Assembly (NCBI GenBank): GCA_016712565.1 | Contig: JADJQU010000006.1 | Location: 464,742 to 528,741, forward strand | Origin: Planctomycetota bacterium | Lineage (GTDB): Bacteria > Planctomycetota > UBA1135 > GCA-002686595 | DNA length: 64,000 bases | Direction: 5' to 3' | In this document: positions 26,961-36,713 of the stretch, in pieces | How positions within the stretch are numbered: position 1 is the stretch's first letter | Layout: each line of letters opens with the position of its first letter | The notes under the pieces: model-generated | What the model saw: the letters and a program-made list of their open reading frames with translations, nothing else | The model's database searches: none | What the model was told of the DNA's origin: nothing | Position numbers and translations under genes: made by a program

Positions 26961-28620
26961 ATGAAACGAATTCTGAAGGCCAGAAGTTCGCGCCGTGGCA
27001 TGGCGCTCTTGTTCGCGGTGTTCGCCGCCTTCACCGCGGCGACGTTGGTGTCGATGCTCCTGTCGACCTCGCTTTCCTCGAACCGGATCTCGGTGGTGAA
27101 GATCACCAACGGCAGGGCTGAGTACCTGGCCCAGGGCGCCGTGGAGGCGGCCAAGGGCATCGTGCGCACGGAGATTGCTCGCTGGAGCACGCCGCCCGCC
27201 AACGGGACCGTGACCATCGACGGCGTGCCGGTGACCTACACGATCACCCAGATCAGCCCGGACGGCGGGGCCTCGAACATCAAGGCCTGGGCGGCGGGGG
27301 ATCCGCCGGTGATCCGCACCGACCCGAGCGGCATCCAGACGATCATCACGAGCTACCGGATCGACTCCACGGCCACGGTCCAGGGCAGCACCGCCACGGC
27401 CCACCGCCTGGTCCACGCCGAGGCCACGCCCGTGTTCCAGTTCGCGGTGTTCTACGACACCGACCTGGAGGTCAACCCCGGGCCTTCGATGACGCTTTCG
27501 GGCCGCGTGCACTCCAACGGCAACATGCACCTGGGCTGCGGGGCGACCTTGACCCTGAACACGAACTACGTGCGCGCGGCAGGGGGCATCTACCGGAACC
27601 GCAAGGACGACCCGAGCGCCTCCACGGGCACGGTGAACATCCGCCAATTCGTCAACAACCCGTTCGACGTGGCGGAGCCGGTGAGCTACGTCACGATGAA
27701 CTCGAAGTCCCAGATGGGGGGAGTGCCCAGCACGGGCGGCTACGATGCCCATTTCACGTCGGGCTGGGATGGGAACGGGGACGGTGACTACTTCGACGTG
27801 GGGGATTGGCTGCCCTGGGGGCCGGGAGCCTTGGACTACTGGTCCGAGCCCTCGGGCTACGCCGGCAACGGCAACACGGTCAAGGACGCCTCCCACGGGG
27901 TCACCGCGGCCACCCCGCCGACCATCGACTCGATCCAGATGTTCGAGCCGGTCAGTTCCGGCCCCGGCGACTGGAGCCTGGTTTCGGGTGACTGGATCCA
28001 CACGCCCGGCGCGGGGACTCACACCAAGGGCTTCTACCACAGCAACGCGGGGCTGACGGTCATCGCCAATGCGGCACACACGTCCTGGAAGGCCTACGAC
28101 GCCAACAACAACGACGTGACCGCCTCGATCCCGGCGGGTGCGGTGACGCTCTCCTCGATCTACGACGCCCGCCAGGCCGGCGGGACCAGCGGCAGCTCCA
28201 CCAAGGTCAAGACCATGAAGGTCGACATGGCGATCCTGGGGGCCTGCGCCCAGTGGCCGGCCAACGGCCTCTTGTACCTGGGATGCAACAACAAGGGCAC
28301 CGGCACCAACGCCAAGGGCGTGCAACTCGTCAATGGCAGCACACTTCCGGCGAAGCTCAGCGTGGTCAGCGACGGCGCCATGTACGTTCAGGGGGACTAC
28401 AACACCGGCGCCAAGAAGGGCTGCGCGGTGATCGCGGACGCTGTGAACCTGCTTTCGAACTCTCTGGAACTCCCAGTACGCCACCGGGGCCTGGGGGTTG
28501 AGCGGTGTCTACTCGGCGCCCAACCGCCGATGGGGCTACGACCCCTTCTTCAACACGGTGGCGAACCTGCCGCCCTTCACGCCCATGACCGTGGTGGCCG
28601 TGGACGTGGTCTGCTGGTAG
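26961..28620 (+). CDS. PilX-like prepilin-family protein, with an apparent +1 frameshift near the C-terminus
   Basis: About 552 residues after correction. 'RRGMALLFAVFAAFTAATLVSML' is the PilX-type N-terminal helix, lacking the usual Glu5. A large beta-rich domain follows with 'LSGRVHSNGNMHLGCGATLTL', as in PilX-like proteins of several environmental phyla. The frame from ATG 26961 runs well to about 28463, then degrades. Skipping one base near 28464 gives 'WNSQYATGAWGLSGVYSAPN' and a clean end at TAG 28618-28620. The alternative literal product would end at 28760 with an Arg/Pro-rich tail. Third of the prepilin triplet and the largest; it may be exposed at the pilus tip, as proposed for large minor pilins (inference). 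Confidence 0.82.
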
Positions 28621-28635
28621 GAACCCCCGCGGGTC

Positions 28636-28707
28636 CCGGCCGGCCGAAGCGGCGCGCGCCGCCCGCGACTTCGGTCACGGGCGGCGCGCGTCGCTTCGGT
28701 CGGCCGG
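28636..28707. terminator. Long GC-rich stem-loop, probable bidirectional terminator
   Basis: Arms of 30 bp (28636-28665 and 28678-28707) pair with two mismatches around a 12-nt loop, immediately after the prepilin triplet. There is no long T-run, so termination may be weak or Rho-aided. The outer bases (28631-28635 and 28713-28719) can extend pairing. Confidence 0.6.
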
Positions 28708-28764
28708 CTTTGCCCGCGCGGGCCCTCCGTCGCGCCGCGGGCGTGGATCTGATCTACTGAGGCC

Positions 28765-29622
28765 GTGAACGAATTCCAATCCACGCCGCCGCCGGTCCTG
28801 CGTGTCGAGTCGCTCAGCAAGACCTACGAAGGAGCGCTTGCCGTGGACGCCTTGTCGTTCGACGTGCGTCCGGGGGAGATCCTGGGGCTGGTGGGCCCCA
28901 ACGGGGCGGGCAAGACCACCACCCTGCGCTCGATCGTGGGCATCCTGCCGGTCAAGCAGGGCCGCGTGCTGGTCTGCGGCTACGACGTGATGCTGCACGA
29001 GGCGGAGGCCAAGCGCTGCCTGTACTGGGTGCCCGACGACCCGCAGCCCTTCGACGCCCTGACCGTCTGGGAGCACCTGGAATTCACCGCCGCGCTCTAC
29101 GACGTGCGCGACTGGAAGGAGCGGGCGGAGGAGCTCTTGCAGCGCTTCGAACTGGTCGAGAAGCGCGACGCCCTGGGCGGCGAGCTTTCCCGCGGCATGC
29201 GCCAGAAGCTCGCCTTCGCTTGCGGCTGGCTGACACGGCCCAGGCTGGTGCTGCTCGACGAGCCCTTGACCGGGCTGGATCCCCGCGGCATCCGTTCGGC
29301 GAAGCGCGCCATCGCGGAAGTGGCGGCCGAGGGCAGCTCGGTGATCCTCTCGTCGCACCTGCTGGAGATGATCGAGGAGCTGGCCAGCCGCATCCTGATC
29401 CTCGACCGGGGCCACAAGGTCTTCGACGGCACCCTGGCGGAGGCGCGCTCCAGCATCGCGGGCGTGGAGGGCGGCAGCCTGGAGGAGATCTTCCTCAAGG
29501 TCACGGACGGGTCGCTCCCGGCCGGTCGGACCTCGATGCAGGGCGGCGCCCCCTCGGGCGCTCCCGGGAGGGCCCGGCCGGAGGGCGGCGACTGGTCCGG
29601 CGGCGGAGCGGGCTCGCCGTGA
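28765..29622 (+). CDS. ABC transporter ATP-binding protein
   Basis: 285 residues, cytoplasmic ATPase of an ABC-2 type exporter. Walker A 'GLVGPNGAGKTTTLRSIVG', signature 'ELSRGMRQKLAFACG' (SRGMRQ in place of LSGGQ, typical of ABC-2 drug/antibiotic subfamilies), Walker B 'LVLLDEPLTGLD' and the H-loop 'ILSSHLLEMI'. After the domain there is a Gly/Pro-rich tail of about 35 residues. The GTG start at 28765 follows the long stem-loop. Its stop overlaps the permease start as GTGA, so the two are one transporter. The substrate is unknown. Confidence 0.93.
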   Translation: MNEFQSTPPPVLRVESLSKTYEGALAVDALSFDVRPGEILGLVGPNGAGKTTTLRSIVGILPVKQGRVLVCGYDVMLHEAEAKRCLYWVPDDPQPFDALTVWEHLEFTAALYDVRDWKERAEELLQRFELVEKRDALGGELSRGMRQKLAFACGWLTRPRLVLLDEPLTGLDPRGIRSAKRAIAEVAAEGSSVILSSHLLEMIEELASRILILDRGHKVFDGTLAEARSSIAGVEGGSLEEIFLKVTDGSLPAGRTSMQGGAPSGAPGRARPEGGDWSGGGAGSP

Positions 29623-31285
29623 TCCTGGGCCACCCGGCGCTGCGTCTCCTGGCCCGCCGCAAGTTCACCGGAGCCCTGCGCAAGCAGCTTCGGCGGCTCA
29701 AGTCCGTGCGCGGTCTCGTCTTCGCGGTGATCGGCTTCTCGGCCATCGTGCTGTGGATGGGCTCGGCCCTGGGCAACGCCTTCCTGGCCGGATCGCGCGG
29801 CTCCATCTACACGATCGACGAGCCCATGGCCCGGGCCATCGGCACGCTGATCCTGATCATGTCGCTGGTGGGGGCGCTGTCCTTCCGCGGCCTGTACCTG
29901 CCGCGGGAGGAGATCGAACTCCTGTTCTCCGCGCCCGTGCGCGGCAGCGACGTGGTGCGCTATCGCCTGTTCACATCGCTGTCGAAGTCGATCCTGGGCT
30001 CGATCTTCGCGGCGGTGGTGGCCATGGGGCGTGTGCCCGTGCCCCTGTTCGGCTTCGTGGGCGCGTTCCTGGCGACGATGACGATCCCGATCGTGGCCCA
30101 GGTGCTCTCCCTGCTGGCGGGGGACGCGGAGAACGGCTGGCTGCGGCGCGTGCCCCGCGGGGCCCTGCGCGCCTTCAACGCCATCGGGATCTTCGCCATC
30201 CTGGCCATCCTGTTCCTGTCGACCCGGGAGCGAGCCGATTCCGTCGGCCCGGATGGCCTGGCCCATGTGTCGCTGGGTCTGTTGCGCCATCCCCTGGTGG
30301 ACACGCTGACGCGCATCGCCTGGCCCTGGGCCGTGCTGGCCACCACGGACTCGCCGCGGACCTTCTTCGTGCTGCTCGTGGTGTGCCTGGCCTTCTGGTT
30401 GGCGGCCTTCGAGTTCTGCGCGCGGCTCAAGGTGGATCACCGCGAGCTCTCGCTGGAGACCTCCGCCGACGTGGCGCGCCGTCTGTCGCGCATGCGCCGC
30501 GGGGGGCGCGGGGGGCCTCGGCGGGTCGAGCCGCCGCCTCCAGCGCGTCCTGGCGCGTGCCGTGGCTCTTCGGCCGCGGGCCCTTCGGCGCACTGGCCTG
30601 GCGCAAGATCGGCACCATGTTGCGCAAGGCCCGCGGCACGCTGCTGATCTCGGGTGCCCTGGTGAGCGCGATCGTGATCGCCACGCGCCTGATGTTCGAG
30701 GGCGATTCAGAGCAGAGCGTGCTGGCCGCCGGTGCCGTGATCGCGGGCTTCGGCACCCTCTATCTGTGCGCCGGATTGCGCTTCGATTTCCGCGAGGACC
30801 TCGATCGCATGGACGTGGTGCGCTCCTGGCCCATGGCCCCCTGGCGCGTGTTCCTGGCGACGCTCTTGCCGGAGGTGGCCCTGGTCAGCGTGTTCTTGAC
30901 GCTGGCGATCCTCGCGCGCGCGGCGCTCTCCGGCGTGCTGCCGCCGGAGTTGGCGGCCCTGGTGGGGGCCGTGGCTCCCACGGTGCTGGCCTGGGTCTCC
31001 ATCGACAACCTCGTGTTCCTGGTCTGGCCCCAGCGCATGACTCCCGGCACCGAGGGTCTGCTGCAGCAAGCCGGCCGCAGCATGCTCTTGATGCTCCTCA
31101 GGGCCCTGCTCGTGGGCGTGGCCGGCGGGCTCGCGGGCGGTCTCGCCTGGCTGGTGCACTTCGCCGGCGGCGGCCTGCCCCTGGCGATCCTCTCGGCGGC
31201 CCTGGTGCTGGTCCTCCTGTGCACGCTGCTGGTCTTCCTGGGGGGAGAGGCCCTGGGTCGCTTCGACGTCGCCCGCGACCGGTGA
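29619..31285 (+). CDS. ABC-2 type permease, with an apparent -1 frameshift
   Basis: Integral membrane partner of the ATPase upstream, about 555 residues when corrected. The first half (29619-30500) has at least five hydrophobic helices and 'LPREEIELLFSAPVRGSDVV', a block common in ABC-2 export permeases that handle sodium or antibiotics. It ends in 'RLSRMRRGGRGGPRRVE' and runs into poor sequence to 30647. The next frame (about 30530 on) resumes with 'VPWLFGRGPFGALAWRKIGTM' and six more helices to 31285. The switch falls on two G6 runs (30501-30506 and 30510-30515), so a miscounted homopolymer is likely. Taken literally, the permease is truncated after its first half. Confidence 0.83.
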
Positions 31286-31384
31286 CCTCTCCGGCTCGCG
31301 GGAGCCGCCTGCCCGGCTGAGCGTTGCCCTGCCTGCCCGGCGGGACTCCCCGGGGACATCCGCGGAGTTCCCGGGGCCTGGTTT

Positions 31385-32452
31385 TCAACCGGGGCCTGGG
31401 GCGCGTCCGGTCGTGGGGATCCGCAGTTCTTCCAGGGCCACGGACAGGTGTCGACGGAGCCTGTCGCCCGTGGCCCGATTGGTCCAGGCCACGAAGCTCA
31501 CCGGCGAGGTGCAGTCGATCGGGAAGTCCAGGGGGGCTCCGTCCACCGCCTCCACCACCACGCCCGCCTCGCGGGCCACGAGCACCGCCCCGGCGATGTC
31601 GTAGGCGTGGGTGGCGATCGCGGGAATGCCCGGCAGGCGCGTGCCGAGCCAACCCCGCAGGTCCGCGGCCAGGCGATAGGTGCCGAGGGCCAGGAGCACC
31701 AGCTGGCCGCCCGAACAGATGTACTGGTCGTCGTAGCAGGAGCGCACGTCGGCTCCCTCCAGGCGCGCCAGGCGCTCGAAGAACCGCGCCTCGATGGCTG
31801 CCAGGGCCGGCCGCTGGGCAGGCAGGTAGCGAAAGAAGGAGAAGTACCCGTGGTCGGGTCGCGCGTCCTGGCCGGTGGTGAGCCGGCGCTGGTCGAGCAG
31901 GCGTCCGTCCTCGAGCAGGCGTTCCTCCAGGCGCGCGCCCAGGCCGCGTTCGGCCCACAGCCCGCGGTAGCGGGCCGCGCGGGTGTCGGGGATTTCCGAG
32001 ACGAGCCCCAGGCTCACGTCGGAGAGCCGCGGCTCAGCGCTGCCCGGCGGCGCGAAGGACACGATCGTCCAGGCCGAGCGCAGGTCGCTCATCAGGTGCC
32101 GCGTTCCGTCGATGGGGTCGATGGCGATGCGCGGCCCGCCGTGGTCGAAGCCCGGAAGTTCCACGACGCTTCCGCCGGGCCCCGGACCGCGGTGGCGCCA
32201 GCCCTCGTCCTCGGTCAGGAGGGAAAGGGGCTCCCGCCGGGCCACTGCGTCGAGCCAGCGGTCGATCACCGACTCCGTGGCCGCGTCGAGCGCGAAGGTC
32301 ACGTCCCCGGCGCCGTCGCGCACGGGCCTCGGTGCCTCGGTGAAGGCCCCCGACCGGATCGACTCCGCGAGCCCGAGGCGCGCGGTCCCGCGCAGTTCGT
32401 CGCACAGATCCTGGAGCCGCTCCGGCCAGCCGCGCTGGAAATTTCTCGCCAC
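31385..32452 (-). CDS. Inositol monophosphatase-family protein
   Basis: 355 residues. The metal-binding motif 'IAIDPIDGTRHLM' and the upstream 'LLTEDEGW' (Glu of the first metal site) identify the inositol monophosphatase/FBPase/CysQ superfamily, as does 'THAYDIAGAVLVAREAGVVV' near the C-terminus. Substrates in this superfamily range from inositol phosphates to 3'-phosphoadenosine phosphate, and none can be preferred. The protein is longer than the usual 260-280 residues, with an insertion after the metal motif. GTG 32452 is the likely start. Divergent from trxB. Confidence 0.88.
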   Translation of the reverse strand: MARNFQRGWPERLQDLCDELRGTARLGLAESIRSGAFTEAPRPVRDGAGDVTFALDAATESVIDRWLDAVARREPLSLLTEDEGWRHRGPGPGGSVVELPGFDHGGPRIAIDPIDGTRHLMSDLRSAWTIVSFAPPGSAEPRLSDVSLGLVSEIPDTRAARYRGLWAERGLGARLEERLLEDGRLLDQRRLTTGQDARPDHGYFSFFRYLPAQRPALAAIEARFFERLARLEGADVRSCYDDQYICSGGQLVLLALGTYRLAADLRGWLGTRLPGIPAIATHAYDIAGAVLVAREAGVVVEAVDGAPLDFPIDCTSPVSFVAWTNRATGDRLRRHLSVALEELRIPTTGRAPGPG

Positions 32453-32475
32453 AGGGCCCACGTTAGCGCCCCGCG

Positions 32476-32506
32476 TTGGACGGGGCCACGACGACGAGAC
32501 TAGACT
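32476..32506 (+). promoter_or_regulatory. Promoter for trxB
   Basis: TTGGAC (32476-32481) and TAGACT (32501-32506) separated by 19 bp, about 100 bp before the trxB start in the divergent gap. Spacing is slightly long but both boxes are near consensus. Confidence 0.5.
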
Positions 32507-32604
32507 CCCGCGCCCCTCTTCCCCGCAAGCCCGCGGGCGGGATCCAACCGGGTTTCGTCCTTCCCAATCCGGCGCCACCCGAGGCCCACCGCCGCCCACC
32601 TCCC

Positions 32605-33540
32605 ATGGACCAAGTCCGCGAACTCGTCATCATCGGCTCAGGCCCCGCGGGCTACACCGCGGCGATCTACGCCGCCCGCGCCAACCTCTCGCCCCTGCTG
32701 TTCGAGGGCATGCAGCCCGGCGGCCAGCTGACGATCACCACCGACGTCGAGAACTACCCCGGCTATCGCGACGGGGTGCTCGGTCCGAAGATGATGGAGG
32801 ACTTCAAGGCCCAGGCGGAGCGCTTCGGCACCGAGATCAAGTTCGAGCAGATCACCAGCGTCGACTTCAGCCGGCGGCCGTTCACCCTGAACAGCGACTT
32901 CGGCAGCGTGCGCGCCAAGGCGGTGATCGTCTGCACGGGCGCCAGCGCCAAGCTCCTGGGCATCGAGAGCGAGGCCCGGCTCATGGGCCACGGGGTTTCC
33001 GCCTGCGCCACCTGCGACGGCGCGTTCTTCAAGAACCGCGAAGTGCTGATCGTCGGCGGCGGCGACACGGCCATGGAAGAGGCCATGTTCCTGACGCGCC
33101 ACGCCGCCAAGGTGAGCGTGGTGCACCGTCGCGACACGTTCCGCGCCTCGAAGATCATGTACGAGCGCGCCAGGAAGAACCCCAAGATCCACTGGCTCCT
33201 GCACCAGGAAATCGTCGACATCCTGGCCGGCGAGAAGGGCAAGGTGCGGGCAGCGATGCTGCGCGACACGCGCAGCGGAGCCGTGGTCGAGGCGCCCACC
33301 GACGGGGTCTTCGTGGCCATCGGCCACCAGCCCAATTCCTCGGTGTTCCAGGGTCTCTTGGCCATGGACGACGTGGGCTACATCCAGGTCCACGACGGCA
33401 CCTACACCTCGGTGGAGGGCGTCTTCGCCGCGGGCGACGTCGCCGACAAGACCTACCGCCAGGCGGTCACGGCGGCGGGCATGGGCTGCATGGCGGCCAT
33501 CGACGCCGAACGCTGGCTGGAGCGCCAGGGCACCCACTGA
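32605..33540 (+). CDS. trxB: Thioredoxin-disulfide reductase
   Basis: 311 residues. FAD motif 'LVIIGSGPAGYTAAIYAAR' at the N-terminus, redox pair 'CATCD' (Cys134 and Cys137), NADPH motif 'VLIVGGGDTAMEEAMFL', and 'EGVFAAGDVADKTYRQAVTAA' near the C-terminus. Reduces thioredoxin with NADPH in the cytoplasm. Length and motif order match the bacterial low-molecular-weight enzyme exactly. ATG at 32605. The following SDR gene starts 5 bp after the stop. Confidence 0.97.
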   Translation: MDQVRELVIIGSGPAGYTAAIYAARANLSPLLFEGMQPGGQLTITTDVENYPGYRDGVLGPKMMEDFKAQAERFGTEIKFEQITSVDFSRRPFTLNSDFGSVRAKAVIVCTGASAKLLGIESEARLMGHGVSACATCDGAFFKNREVLIVGGGDTAMEEAMFLTRHAAKVSVVHRRDTFRASKIMYERARKNPKIHWLLHQEIVDILAGEKGKVRAAMLRDTRSGAVVEAPTDGVFVAIGHQPNSSVFQGLLAMDDVGYIQVHDGTYTSVEGVFAAGDVADKTYRQAVTAAGMGCMAAIDAERWLERQGTH

Positions 33541-33545
33541 GCCCC

Positions 33546-34331
33546 ATGGCCCAGGGACGCTTCCAGGACCATCACATCGCCATTTCGGGCGCGGGCACGG
33601 GCATCGGGCGCGCGATCGCCCTGCGCTTCGCCCGCGAGGGCGCGCGGCTGTCGCTGTTTGCCCGCGACGGCGCGCGGGTGGAACGGGCCGCCGCCGAGTG
33701 CCGCGGCGCGGGGGCGTCCTCCGTGCTGTCGCGCGCCGTCGACATCCGCCGCGGGGAGCAGGTGGAGCAGGCCTTCGTGCACTTCGCCGCCGCCCACGGG
33801 CCCCTGTTCGCGGCCGTGGCCAACTCGGGCATCGCCGGTCCCAACACCGCGGGCGCCCATGACCGCTTCGAGGAACTGGTCCAGACCAACCTGCTGGGGA
33901 CCTACGCCACCCTGCGCGCGGCACAGCGCCACCTGGCCCCCGGCCCGGGCGCGCGACATCTGGTGGTGCTGTCCTCGATCCTGGCGCGCATCGGCGTGCC
34001 CCAATACACCGGCTACTGCGCCTCCAAGGCCGGGCTCTTGGGGCTGGTGCGCGCACTGGCCGCGGAATTGGCCCCCGCGAACGTGCAGGTGAACGCCGTC
34101 TGTCCGGGCTGGGTCGCCACGGACATGGCCTGGCAAGGCCTGGACGCCATGGCCCGCGACATGCAGAGCACCCGCGAGGCCGTGCGGGACCTGATGCTGC
34201 AGCAGGTGCCCCTGCGTCGCATGGCCGAACCCGAGGACGTGACAAGCCTGGTAGCCTGGCTGGTGTCCCTGGACGCGCGCGGGGTCACGGGCCAGGGCCT
34301 GGACATCAACGGCGGCGCGTTCATGCACTGA
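33546..34331 (+). CDS. Short-chain dehydrogenase/reductase
   Basis: 261 residues. Cofactor loop 'SGAGTGIGRAIALRFA', catalytic Ser in 'VVLSSILARIG' and Tyr/Lys in 'YTGYCASKAG', with 'VNAVCPGWVATDMAW' and the C-terminal 'GVTGQGLDINGGAFMH' typical of the FabG-like classical SDRs. Probably an NAD(P)-dependent alcohol or ketone reductase; the substrate cannot be read from sequence. It follows trxB closely and likely shares its transcript, with no evident functional link. Confidence 0.93.
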   Translation: MAQGRFQDHHIAISGAGTGIGRAIALRFAREGARLSLFARDGARVERAAAECRGAGASSVLSRAVDIRRGEQVEQAFVHFAAAHGPLFAAVANSGIAGPNTAGAHDRFEELVQTNLLGTYATLRAAQRHLAPGPGARHLVVLSSILARIGVPQYTGYCASKAGLLGLVRALAAELAPANVQVNAVCPGWVATDMAWQGLDAMARDMQSTREAVRDLMLQQVPLRRMAEPEDVTSLVAWLVSLDARGVTGQGLDINGGAFMH

Positions 34332-34350
34332 TTTCGCCCGCCGCGGGGCG

Positions 34351-34356
34351 TACACT
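34351..34356 (+). promoter_or_regulatory. -10 box TACACT, leaderless arrangement for the following glycosyltransferase
   Basis: TACACT is followed by 8 nt and the ATG at 34365, in the 33-bp gap after the SDR gene. No Shine-Dalgarno sequence precedes the ATG. Confidence 0.5.
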
Positions 34357-34364
34357 CGCCCGCG

Positions 34365-36713
34365 ATGCGCATCGCCCTCGCGGTCCACGCCTTTCCGCCC
34401 CACGAGCACACCGGCGTGGAGGTCCACGTCGCGGCGCTGGCGCGGGAGCTCGCGCGGCGCGGCGAGGAGGTGCACGTGTTCGCTCCGCGCCGCGATCCGC
34501 GCACGCCGGAGTTCGCCTTGCGGCGCGAGCCCAGGGACGGCGCCACGATCCACTGGCTCACGGTCCACGGCGGGGCCGGCTCGGCGGCGGAGCACCTGGA
34601 CCGGGCGGGCATGCAGCAGGCCGCGGCCGAGTTCCTCGACCGCGTGCGGCCCGACGTGGTGCACTTCCACCACGCGCTGACGCTCGGGATTTCCGCCCTG
34701 GAGGAGAGCACGCGGCGCGGCATCCCCACGCTCTACACGGCCCACGACTACTCTCCAATCTGCCACCGCACGGTGCTGGCGCGTCCCGATCTGGAGCGCT
34801 GCCTGCGGGTGGGCGACTCGCGGGCCTGCGCGCGCTGCGATCGGGCGGTCAGCCTGCTCAACGGGCTCTCTCGCTTCGCCGACTGGCAGGCGGGCGTGCT
34901 CCCAGAGTCCCTCGCCGCGGAGGAACGCGAGGCCCTGGCGCGCGTCCTGGCCGCCGACCCGGACCCGCAAGACGCGGACCCGGGGCTGGAACTGCGCGTC
35001 GGCCTGGACCGGCGGCGCCTCGCGGCCTTCCGCGCCCTGGACCTGGTGTTGGCTCCCACCCGCTTCCTGCGCGACAGGTTGATCGAGGGCGGCCTTCCCG
35101 CCGAGCGCGTGGAGCTCTCCCTCTACGGGATCGAGGTGGACCTGCTGGCGCGCCTCGCGCCGTCTCCCTGGGCCGGAAAGGGCGCGCGCCAGCCCCTGGT
35201 CTTCGGGTTCCTCGGCGCCGCCTCCAAGCACAAGGGTCTGCACGTGCTCCTGGAGGCCTTCGAAGCCGTGAAGGGCCGCGCGCGGCTTGCGATCCACGCC
35301 GACTCCAGCGACCGCGATCACGTGCAGGCCTTGAAGCGGCGCGCCCAGGAACTCGGGGCCCAATGGCACGGCGCGTTCCTGCCGCGGGAGCTCCCGCGCG
35401 TGCTCTCCGGGATCGACGTGGTCGTGGTGCCCTCCCTGTGGTGGGAGAACGCGCCGTTCGTGATTCGCGAGAGCTTCGCCGCCCACCGGCCGGTGATCGC
35501 CAGCGCCACGCCGGCCCTGGCCGAGTCCGTGCGCGATGGAGTCGACGGCCTGCTGGCGGCGCCCGGCGACGCCCGCGCCCTGGGCGCGCTTCTGGAGCGC
35601 TGCCTCGCGGAGCCGGAGCTGGTGGCGCGCCTCGCGCGCGCCGTGCGGCCTCCGCGGGACCTGGCGGATCTGGCGACGGAGCTCCTGGAGCGCTATCGGG
35701 GCCTGATCGCGCGGCGCGCGGCGGCGGTTTCGGTCGCTCCGGGTCCGGGGCGCGGCGCTCCGCGGGCCCCTGTTCCCGATCACGTGCGTCCCTTCGCCGC
35801 GCGCGTCGAGGCCCTGGAGTCCCTGTCCCTGGACGAGCTCGCGCGCCGGGCCGGGGCCGGGCTTCCGGGACTCGCGGCGGATCTGGGCCTCGAGTCTCCT
35901 CCGCTGGGCGAGGCGGACCTGACGGCGGCGGCCCTGGATCTGCTCGACGATGCGCGGCGGGAAATCCGTTGGCGCGCCGGGCGGGAGCAGGACCTCGCCC
36001 GACACTTGGAGTCGGCCCGCGGGGCCCTCGCTCTCCGCGAGGCGGAGTTGTCGCGGGCGGCCCAGGCCCAGCTCGCGGCGCAGGAAGCCCTGGAGCGCGA
36101 GGTGGCGGCCCACGCCGAGGCGCGGGCGGCCCTGGCGGCGGCCGCCCAGGCCCTGGAGGCTTCGGTGGCGGAAGCCCGTCGCCTGGCCGGAGCACTGGCC
36201 GCCGCGCAGGAACTCGACCGCCGCCTCGGGGACGAGCTCGACGCGCTGCGCGCCCATTCGAGGAACGCGGAAAGGGCCGCGGAACTGGCCCTCGAGCAAG
36301 TCCGCGCCGAGGCCCGGCGCCGCGCGGAGGCCGCCCGACTCGCGCTGGAGGAGCTCACCCGGGAGCACGCCAGTCTTCAGGCCCACGCTCGCGAGCTGGA
36401 AGCCGACGCCCGCGAACTGGAAGCCGACGCCCGTGAAGCGGAGGCCCTGAAGGCCGCCCTCGCGCGCCATGGGGAGTGGTTGGAGCGGGAGGCGGCGGCC
36501 TTCGCCGCCCACTTCGGTCCCGGGCCGGAGCGCCTGCGCAGCGAACAGGACTTCCTCGCGGCCCACCAGGCCCTGCAGCGCTTCGAACGGGAACTGGAGT
36601 GGAGGCGTGCCGAAATGCGCGGGGCCCACTCCGATGGGGGACGGCTGTGGCGCGCGCTGCTCGCGCGAAGCTCTCTCGGCAGGCGCATGGGGGGCTGGGA
36701 CGGTCGCCCGTGA
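34365..36713 (+). CDS. Glycosyltransferase family 4 fused to a C-terminal coiled coil
   Basis: 782 residues. The first about 445 form a GT4 enzyme: 'GVEVHVAALARELARRGEEV' at the start, a Cys-rich insertion near 133-158 ('ICHRTVLA' ... 'CARCDR'), and the donor site 'PSLWWENAPFVIRESFAAH'. From about residue 520 to 740 the sequence is Glu/Ala/Arg/Leu-rich with heptad character and several near-identical short repeats ('ELEADARELEADAR'), a long coiled coil. Such GT-coiled-coil proteins occur in O-antigen and exopolysaccharide clusters, where the coil can set chain length; that role here is inference. The GTGA overlap with the next gene shows coupling to the GT2 enzyme. Confidence 0.88.
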   Translation: MRIALAVHAFPPHEHTGVEVHVAALARELARRGEEVHVFAPRRDPRTPEFALRREPRDGATIHWLTVHGGAGSAAEHLDRAGMQQAAAEFLDRVRPDVVHFHHALTLGISALEESTRRGIPTLYTAHDYSPICHRTVLARPDLERCLRVGDSRACARCDRAVSLLNGLSRFADWQAGVLPESLAAEEREALARVLAADPDPQDADPGLELRVGLDRRRLAAFRALDLVLAPTRFLRDRLIEGGLPAERVELSLYGIEVDLLARLAPSPWAGKGARQPLVFGFLGAASKHKGLHVLLEAFEAVKGRARLAIHADSSDRDHVQALKRRAQELGAQWHGAFLPRELPRVLSGIDVVVVPSLWWENAPFVIRESFAAHRPVIASATPALAESVRDGVDGLLAAPGDARALGALLERCLAEPELVARLARAVRPPRDLADLATELLERYRGLIARRAAAVSVAPGPGRGAPRAPVPDHVRPFAARVEALESLSLDELARRAGAGLPGLAADLGLESPPLGEADLTAAALDLLDDARREIRWRAGREQDLARHLESARGALALREAELSRAAQAQLAAQEALEREVAAHAEARAALAAAAQALEASVAEARRLAGALAAAQELDRRLGDELDALRAHSRNAERAAELALEQVRAEARRRAEAARLALEELTREHASLQAHARELEADARELEADAREAEALKAALARHGEWLEREAAAFAAHFGPGPERLRSEQDFLAAHQALQRFERELEWRRAEMRGAHSDGGRLWRALLARSSLGRRMGGWDGRP

